A stretch of DNA of 64,000 nt from Lewinellaceae bacterium (GTDB taxonomy: Bacteria > Bacteroidota > Bacteroidia > Chitinophagales > Saprospiraceae). The translations under genes were made by a program, and so were the position numbers. The stretch lies in NCBI GenBank assembly GCA_016710765.1, contig JADJUJ010000002.1:310001-374000 (forward strand), read 5' to 3'. Below are positions 59,367 to 64,000 of the stretch, in pieces; within the stretch, counting starts at the first letter, position 1, and each line of letters begins with the position of its first letter. A model generated the notes under the pieces. That model was not told where the DNA came from. It worked only from the letters and a program-made list of their open reading frames with translations, and searched no databases.

Positions 59367-59832
59367 GTGGATATGATTTTATGAATTAATAGGGCTGATG
59401 TTCAAATGTAGTCAAAAATACGCTATTTGTATTCATGTAATCGGAAATCGGAAATAAATCTTAATATTCCATTATGACAATTTTGGAGCCTTAAACCCAA
59501 TTTTTTTGTTTCCTGAAGACCCCGCTGATTACGCTGAACATAGGTCTTACTTAGCGGGTACCTATTTCGCATATATTTTGGCTTCGGCAAAATGAGGATT
59601 CGATGTTGTACCGATTGCTTTTTAGCCTGCGAGACAACTTATTTTGAAAAACCTATCCAGAATTCACGTTAAATTATTTATATCTTGATGCAATACTGGT
59701 GTTCAAGGATGAACTTAAGTTTTCGCAGTGTTTGATTTAATACTACATTTATAAATCAAGTGGTATGCGAAAATTAGCAAGTCCAACACGCAAAGGTAAA
59801 ACGCAGACGATGCTAGTACATTGTAACCTAAG
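59367..59832. other. AT-rich intergenic region with an imperfect palindrome
   Basis: 466 bp without a gene. TTTTCGCA (59720-59727) pairs with TGCGAAAA (59766-59773) and TTGATTTA (59732-59739) pairs with TAAATCAA (59752-59759), making a two-step inverted repeat. This could be an operator or an old mobile-element end. There is also a CCCGCT/AGCGGG pair near 59520-59557. Confidence 0.5.
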
Positions 59833-60687
59833 TTATTTCTCTTTTAAATAGGCTTCCACCACAGCCCTTGCCTCGCTCGCTGCAGCGTCGTTGTATTTTG
59901 GGTTACTGGGGTTTGCAAAGGCATGGTCGGCATCATAGTCGTATACCATGACTTTTTTGCCCAACAATTTCATGTTTACCTGGAGTTTTGCCACCACTTC
60001 GTCGTTGATCCACTTGTCTTGTTTGGCATGAATGAAAACCACATCGGTCATCAAGCCTTTCAGGCGTTCTACATCGGTTTCTGGCATACCATAATACATC
60101 ACGCATGCCTTAACGCGGTTGCTGAGCGCAATGGCAGCCTGCATCGACCAGCCGCCGCCAAAACACCAGCCCATGGTCCGGAAATCTGCTTTTGGTCCTG
60201 CATAAGCAGCAGCACCTTTGATGATGGCCAGCGCACGCTCCGGATTGCAGCCCTGCATCAGTTTTCCCGCTTCATCAGCAGTAGTGGCTACTTTTCCATC
60301 GTAAAGATCTACGGCTAACACATTAACGCCTAGTTTTTCACTCCACATGGCTGCCTCGTTGCGAATGTAGTCGTTAAGGCCCCACCATTCATGAAACAGC
60401 AGCAGGTATTGGTCTGTTCTTCGCTTTGGCCTGACCAAGAAGGCGCTTCCCGCTGCGCCACCAGCTACTGTAAATTTCACCATCTTACCTTTTTTGGTCA
60501 GTTCAGTGGGCTTGGGCGCCGGGTGCATGTCGCGAAAAGCCGCGTCGTCGCTAAAAGAAACAAAAGTGGCATTGGCTGCATTGGGGTCACCACAGCAGGA
60601 GGTCTGAGCAGCCTTTGTGGCTGTCTTTTCCCCGCAGGATGTTGCCAGTAATACCAACACAGAAAGGGTAAATAGTAATCGTGTCAT
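59833..60687 (-). CDS. Dienelactone hydrolase-family lipoprotein
   Basis: The product is 284 aa. The lipobox LLATSC (Cys18) predicts an envelope lipoprotein. The alpha/beta hydrolase core has the family's cysteine nucleophile Cys175 in GWCFGGGW, Asp224 (AKQDKWI) and His255 (YDADHAF), plus Glu100 in FHEWWG, the residue that activates the cysteine. This is the full dienelactone hydrolase set. Natural substrates of such periplasmic members are not known. A CCGDPNA stretch after the lipobox is unusual. It has no close neighbour in the same direction. Confidence 0.92.
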   Translation of the reverse strand: MTRLLFTLSVLVLLATSCGEKTATKAAQTSCCGDPNAANATFVSFSDDAAFRDMHPAPKPTELTKKGKMVKFTVAGGAAGSAFLVRPKRRTDQYLLLFHEWWGLNDYIRNEAAMWSEKLGVNVLAVDLYDGKVATTADEAGKLMQGCNPERALAIIKGAAAYAGPKADFRTMGWCFGGGWSMQAAIALSNRVKACVMYYGMPETDVERLKGLMTDVVFIHAKQDKWINDEVVAKLQVNMKLLGKKVMVYDYDADHAFANPSNPKYNDAAASEARAVVEAYLKEK

Positions 60688-60798
60688 GTTTCGATTTTAA
60701 ATGTTGAAAAATGGTATGGTTATGCGTTCTAATGATGCTTTGTTCGCATTGTTGATAAAAAACGGATCGCAGCCAAGAACAACAGACCCAAACCCTGT

Positions 60799-61996
60799 TT
60801 ATTCAACATAAGCTACCAATCCTTTCAGGTAGGACCCTTCCGGATGAAAAATACTCACTGGGTGATCTGCTCCCTGTGTCAAATGATGCATAACCCGCAA
60901 GCGCCGCCCGGCTTCCAGGGCAGCTGCTACAATGGTATTGTAAAACAACTGCCGATCCACCACCTGCGAACAGGAGAAGGTAAACAACAAGCCGCCTGGC
61001 ACTATCTTTTCTAAGGCCATGGCATTCAATCGCTTGTATCCCTGCACCGCATTGTGGCGCTTGTCCATCGTTTTTGCAAATGCCGGCGGATCTACCACCA
61101 TCACCTCATACAGTTGATCGGTATCTTTTAAATACCGCATAACATCTTCAGTATAACCAGTGTGCTTACCCGGAAAGGGCAGGTTCAACTGCGTATTTTC
61201 GTCGGTTAATACCATCGCCTTGGCCGACACATCTACGGAGTCCACCAAACTGGCGCCTGCTTTCAGGGCATAAAGCTGAAAAACCACCAGTGTAACAAAA
61301 TGCATTCAAAACGGTTTTCCCGCTGGCATACTTCGCCAGCAAGGCCCGGTTATCGCGCTGGTCCAGAAAAAAGCCGGTTTTCTGCCCGGTCTCCCAGTCA
61401 ACGCGGAACTGAACGCCATTTTCCTGTACAACCGCAGAAGAATCGTTGTGTTCATTGGCCGTCCACAAATAACCATTCTCCAGTCCGGCAGCATAGTTCC
61501 CCGGCAACGATTCTGCGCTTTTGTCGTACACCGCCTTAAGCGAATCACCAAGCAGCGACTGCAGAGCACCAGCAATCAAATGCCGCTGGCGATGCATGCC
61601 AATACTGTGACATTGCACTACTGCGGTGGTGCCGTAAACGTCAATGATAAGCCCCGACAGTCCGTCGCCTTCACCATGCACCAGACGATAACAATTGGTA
61701 TCCGAACCCGGCAAACCTGCCATCAAACGCAACTGGCGGGCCGTATGCAAACGATTCAGCCAATAAGCGGGTTGATCCAGGCGAACATCCTCAAAGGTCA
61801 GCAGGCGCACGGCTATGCTGCCATGATGAAAATGCCCAGTGCCCAGAAAATTGCCGCGCTTATCGTATACTTCAGCAATATCGCCATCCTCTGGTGAACC
61901 TTCAATACGCCCGATGGCGCCGGAAAAAACCCATGGATGAAAGCGCTTAACGGGCTCTTCCTTTCCAGGTTTTAGATATACTTTTGCAAATTCCAT
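60799..61996 (-). CDS. RlmI-type class I 23S rRNA methyltransferase (one frameshift)
   Basis: Reconstructed length is 398 aa, as expected for the family. The start at 61996 (MEFAKVYLKPGKEEPVKRFH) begins the N-terminal PUA domain with HPWVFSGAI. The EEHD-like middle region has VHGEGDGLSGLIIDVYG. The SAM-binding domain has GQKTGFFLDQRDNR, LNAFCYTGGFS, the catalytic VVDPPAF and SCSQVV near the end. RlmI adds a methyl group to C5 of a cytosine in 23S rRNA; the exact base here is inferred. The frame breaks near 61272-61280 just after CYTGGFS, where one base is extra; downstream, YALKAGA resumes in another frame. Probably a sequence error. Confidence 0.88.
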
Positions 61997-62065
61997 GGTG
62001 CTGTAATTCCTATTTTGCCGCAAATTCGGCTTTTTGTGCCATTTTAACGCCACAAAAAAATAACG

Positions 62066-63427
62066 ATGACATTAAAGACCATTCATACGCAGCTGAAATA
62101 CCCCACAGTGTTGCTCATTTGCCTGCTTTTTTCGACCTGCCGAACCGGTAAAACCCTTCCCAAAAGTACGCCCGAAGCAACAACCCCGGTCTTTAAAAAT
62201 ATCCAGATTGCCAGAGGCGATCGCGACAGCCCTTATGGCCCTTGCGAACCGACCATCTGCATAAACCCCCTCAATAAGAACAACATCGCAGCAGGCGCGA
62301 TCCTGGACCGTTATTACTGGTCGGTAGACGGTGGACTCAACTGGTTCAGCAGCCGCCTGATTTGCCCGTATGGCGTCTATGGCGACCCCGTGATCGTGGC
62401 CGATTACAAGGGCAATTTTTACTACGCCCACCTCTCCGACCCCGAAAACCAGGGTTGGGCAAGCCCCAGCCTGTTGGACCGAATTGTAATCCAAAAAAGC
62501 AGCAGCAGCGGACAAATTTACGACCCGGGCACCTATTGCGGCTTGAACCCACCAAAAGATCAGGACAAACACTGGTTGGCGGTTGATTCGCTTTCCGGAA
62601 ACCTGTATTGCAGTTGGACGGAGTTCGACAAGTACGGCAGCAAAAACACCACAGCAGACCGCTCCCGCATTCGCTTTTCGCGCAGCACAGATGAAGCGCA
62701 CAACTGGTCAACACCCGTCACCATCAGCGAACTGGATGGCGACTGTGCCGACGACGACAATACTCCGGAGGGCGCCGTACCCGCGATTGGTCCGAATGGA
62801 GAAATTTACATCGTCTGGAGCAACCAAAACAAAATCTGGTTGGATCGATCACTGGATGGTGGCCAAACCTGGCTGGAACACGACGTAGCAGTGGCTGATC
62901 AACCCGGTGGTTGGGCTTTCGAAATCCCTGGACTTAGCCGCTGCAATGGCATGCCATCCCTTGTTTGCGATCGATCCCCGGGGCCTAAGCGCGGTACCTT
63001 GTATGTCAACTGGTCCGATCAGCGCAATGGCAGCAACGACACGGATGTTTGGGTGGCGGAAAGTACCGACGGCGGGAACACCTGGTCGAAACCCGTAAGG
63101 GTCAACGACGATAAAAAAGGGAGTCATCAGTTCTTCAACTGGATGGAGATTGACCAGAGCAACGGTAACTTGTATGTCGTTTTTTATGACCGCCGTGCCT
63201 ACACCGACAACCAAACGGACGTTTACCTCGGGGTGTCGGAAGATGGTGGCAAAAGTTTCCAAAACCTTAAAATCAGCGAATCCCCGTTTGACCCCGAATC
63301 CTATGTTTTTTTTGGCGATTACAACCACATTGCCGTGCAGGATGGCCGGGTTCGGCCCATCTGGACGCGGCTGGACAATGGCGTATTAAGTGTGTGGACT
63401 GCCATTATCGATATGAACAATAAATAA
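62066..63427 (+). CDS. Lipoprotein with BNR/Asp-box repeats (sialidase-like propeller)
   Basis: The product is 453 aa. The signal with lipobox LLFSTC (Cys25) marks a lipoprotein. At least four Asp-box motifs are visible: SVDGGLNW, SLDGGQTW, STDGGNTW and SEDGGKSF, spaced as in a beta-propeller. The sialidase catalytic arginine set was not evident by eye, so enzymatic activity is open. It may bind or cleave glycans at the cell surface. It is divergent from the RlmI-type gene with 69 bp between starts, and the partial gene at the right edge follows on the same strand 18 bp downstream. Confidence 0.83.
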   Translation: MTLKTIHTQLKYPTVLLICLLFSTCRTGKTLPKSTPEATTPVFKNIQIARGDRDSPYGPCEPTICINPLNKNNIAAGAILDRYYWSVDGGLNWFSSRLICPYGVYGDPVIVADYKGNFYYAHLSDPENQGWASPSLLDRIVIQKSSSSGQIYDPGTYCGLNPPKDQDKHWLAVDSLSGNLYCSWTEFDKYGSKNTTADRSRIRFSRSTDEAHNWSTPVTISELDGDCADDDNTPEGAVPAIGPNGEIYIVWSNQNKIWLDRSLDGGQTWLEHDVAVADQPGGWAFEIPGLSRCNGMPSLVCDRSPGPKRGTLYVNWSDQRNGSNDTDVWVAESTDGGNTWSKPVRVNDDKKGSHQFFNWMEIDQSNGNLYVVFYDRRAYTDNQTDVYLGVSEDGGKSFQNLKISESPFDPESYVFFGDYNHIAVQDGRVRPIWTRLDNGVLSVWTAIIDMNNK

Positions 63428-63445
63428 CGCAAAACCGTCTGTGCT

Positions 63446-64000
63446 ATGAATCCCGAGAAATCCGCCCACATTAATGCCATGAAGGACCTGCTGAAAGAGC
63501 AGGGCCTTGAACCTGCCGCTTTGCTCCAACAAAACCTCGACAAACTTCTGCCCAGGTTAAAGGGCGGGCATGTGGAAAGTGCCAAAAACGTGAAAGTAAG
63601 CCTGGAAGTGGAAGGACAACCCCAGGAGTTCGAGATTCCTGCATCCTCTTATATGGTAGGCATGGACCTGAACCCCGATTTTTCCTGTTGTTTTGTGCTG
63701 GACATGGACAATTCCTACCAGTTTATTACACGTGGGCAACTGGAGGAAACAGGCATGAGCAAACAAGAATTGCTGGAGGTTTCATGCACCAATTTCATGC
63801 AGCGGTATGCGCCGTCTATTCAGCTGGTGGACATGAATTTTGAAGGCGTAAAGAAAATTCGTATAGATGGCAATACCGAGGCGTGTACTTTCTTGTTCAA
63901 CGACGTTTGGCAATCCATCATGCAACAATTGGGATTTAAAACCCTGTTCCTGATGGTTCCGCTACAAGATGTGGTGCTTGTTTGGGAAAAATTAGAAGAA
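63446..64000 (+). CDS. Partial protein, possibly DUF1444/YtpQ-like (cut by window)
   Basis: 185 codons are visible with no stop. There is no signal peptide; the protein starts NPEKSAHINAMKDLLKEQG. Two similar halves may be present: SLEVEGQPQEFEIPASSYMV with PDFSCCFVLDM, and KKIRIDGNTEACTFLFNDVW with FLMVPLQDVVLVWEK. The last stretch recalls DUF1444 (YtpQ) proteins, but I am not sure. It lies 18 bp after the BNR lipoprotein gene and may share its transcript. Confidence 0.6.
   Translation, partial: MNPEKSAHINAMKDLLKEQGLEPAALLQQNLDKLLPRLKGGHVESAKNVKVSLEVEGQPQEFEIPASSYMVGMDLNPDFSCCFVLDMDNSYQFITRGQLEETGMSKQELLEVSCTNFMQRYAPSIQLVDMNFEGVKKIRIDGNTEACTFLFNDVWQSIMQQLGFKTLFLMVPLQDVVLVWEKLEE

Overview
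The window looks like chromosome of a Bacteroidota bacterium, most likely of the Saprospiria/Saprospiraceae type (inferred from gene content, not from a marker search). The grounds are: several very large secreted proteins ending in type IX secretion (T9SS) signals of both the type A kind and the gliding-motility CHU_C (type B) kind; HYR, P-domain, dockerin-like and SprB repeats; DUF1599 next to a BT_3928-like DoxX protein; DUF4292 next to an EnvC-like protein; and TAnnTTTG promoter boxes. No rRNA, tRNA, CRISPR array or transposase gene was seen.

Region 1 (1-14757, minus strand) is a direct tandem duplication with a period of about 8034 bp. Each unit carries a small secreted protein of unknown family (145 aa) followed 55 bp downstream by a giant T9SS-exported adhesin-like protein (about 2159 aa: P-domain, HYR domains, second P-domain-like segment, paired dockerin-like motifs, cohesin-like domain, type A sorting domain). 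Copy A is cut by the left window edge. Copy B is complete and ends at a strong terminator. Both copies carry single-base frameshifts, at different places.

Region 2 (15236-36125) is mostly ordinary chromosome: a small lipoprotein, groES-groEL, a PfkB sugar kinase and a VOC protein. After a 300-bp palindromic element comes a four-gene run (DUF1599, DoxX/BT_3928, HscA-like Hsp70, DUF1573) closed by a terminator. Then follow etfB-etfA with a bifunctional nuclease, a TPR/DUF4292/EnvC-like cluster, an M1 aminopeptidase, a DUF6580 membrane protein, an acyl-CoA thioesterase and a secreted S8 protease with a T9SS tail.

Region 3 (36226-55693, plus strand) is a 19-kb run of three consecutive giant surface proteins (1979, about 2187 and 2123 aa). 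All end in an SprB repeat plus a CHU_C domain. The second and third share an N-terminal module and consist mainly of about 20 and about 18 Ig-like repeats.

Region 4 (55793-64000) has an Lrp/AsnC regulator, an S41 C-terminal processing protease, a DUF4230-type membrane protein, a dienelactone hydrolase-like lipoprotein, an RlmI-type rRNA methyltransferase, a BNR/Asp-box lipoprotein and a partial gene running off the right edge.

Thirteen single-base indels break otherwise intact reading frames, including housekeeping-type genes, and about half lie in short homopolymers. Undoing them gives proteins of the expected lengths. Most are therefore probably sequence errors rather than biological decay, and I annotate those genes across the breaks.
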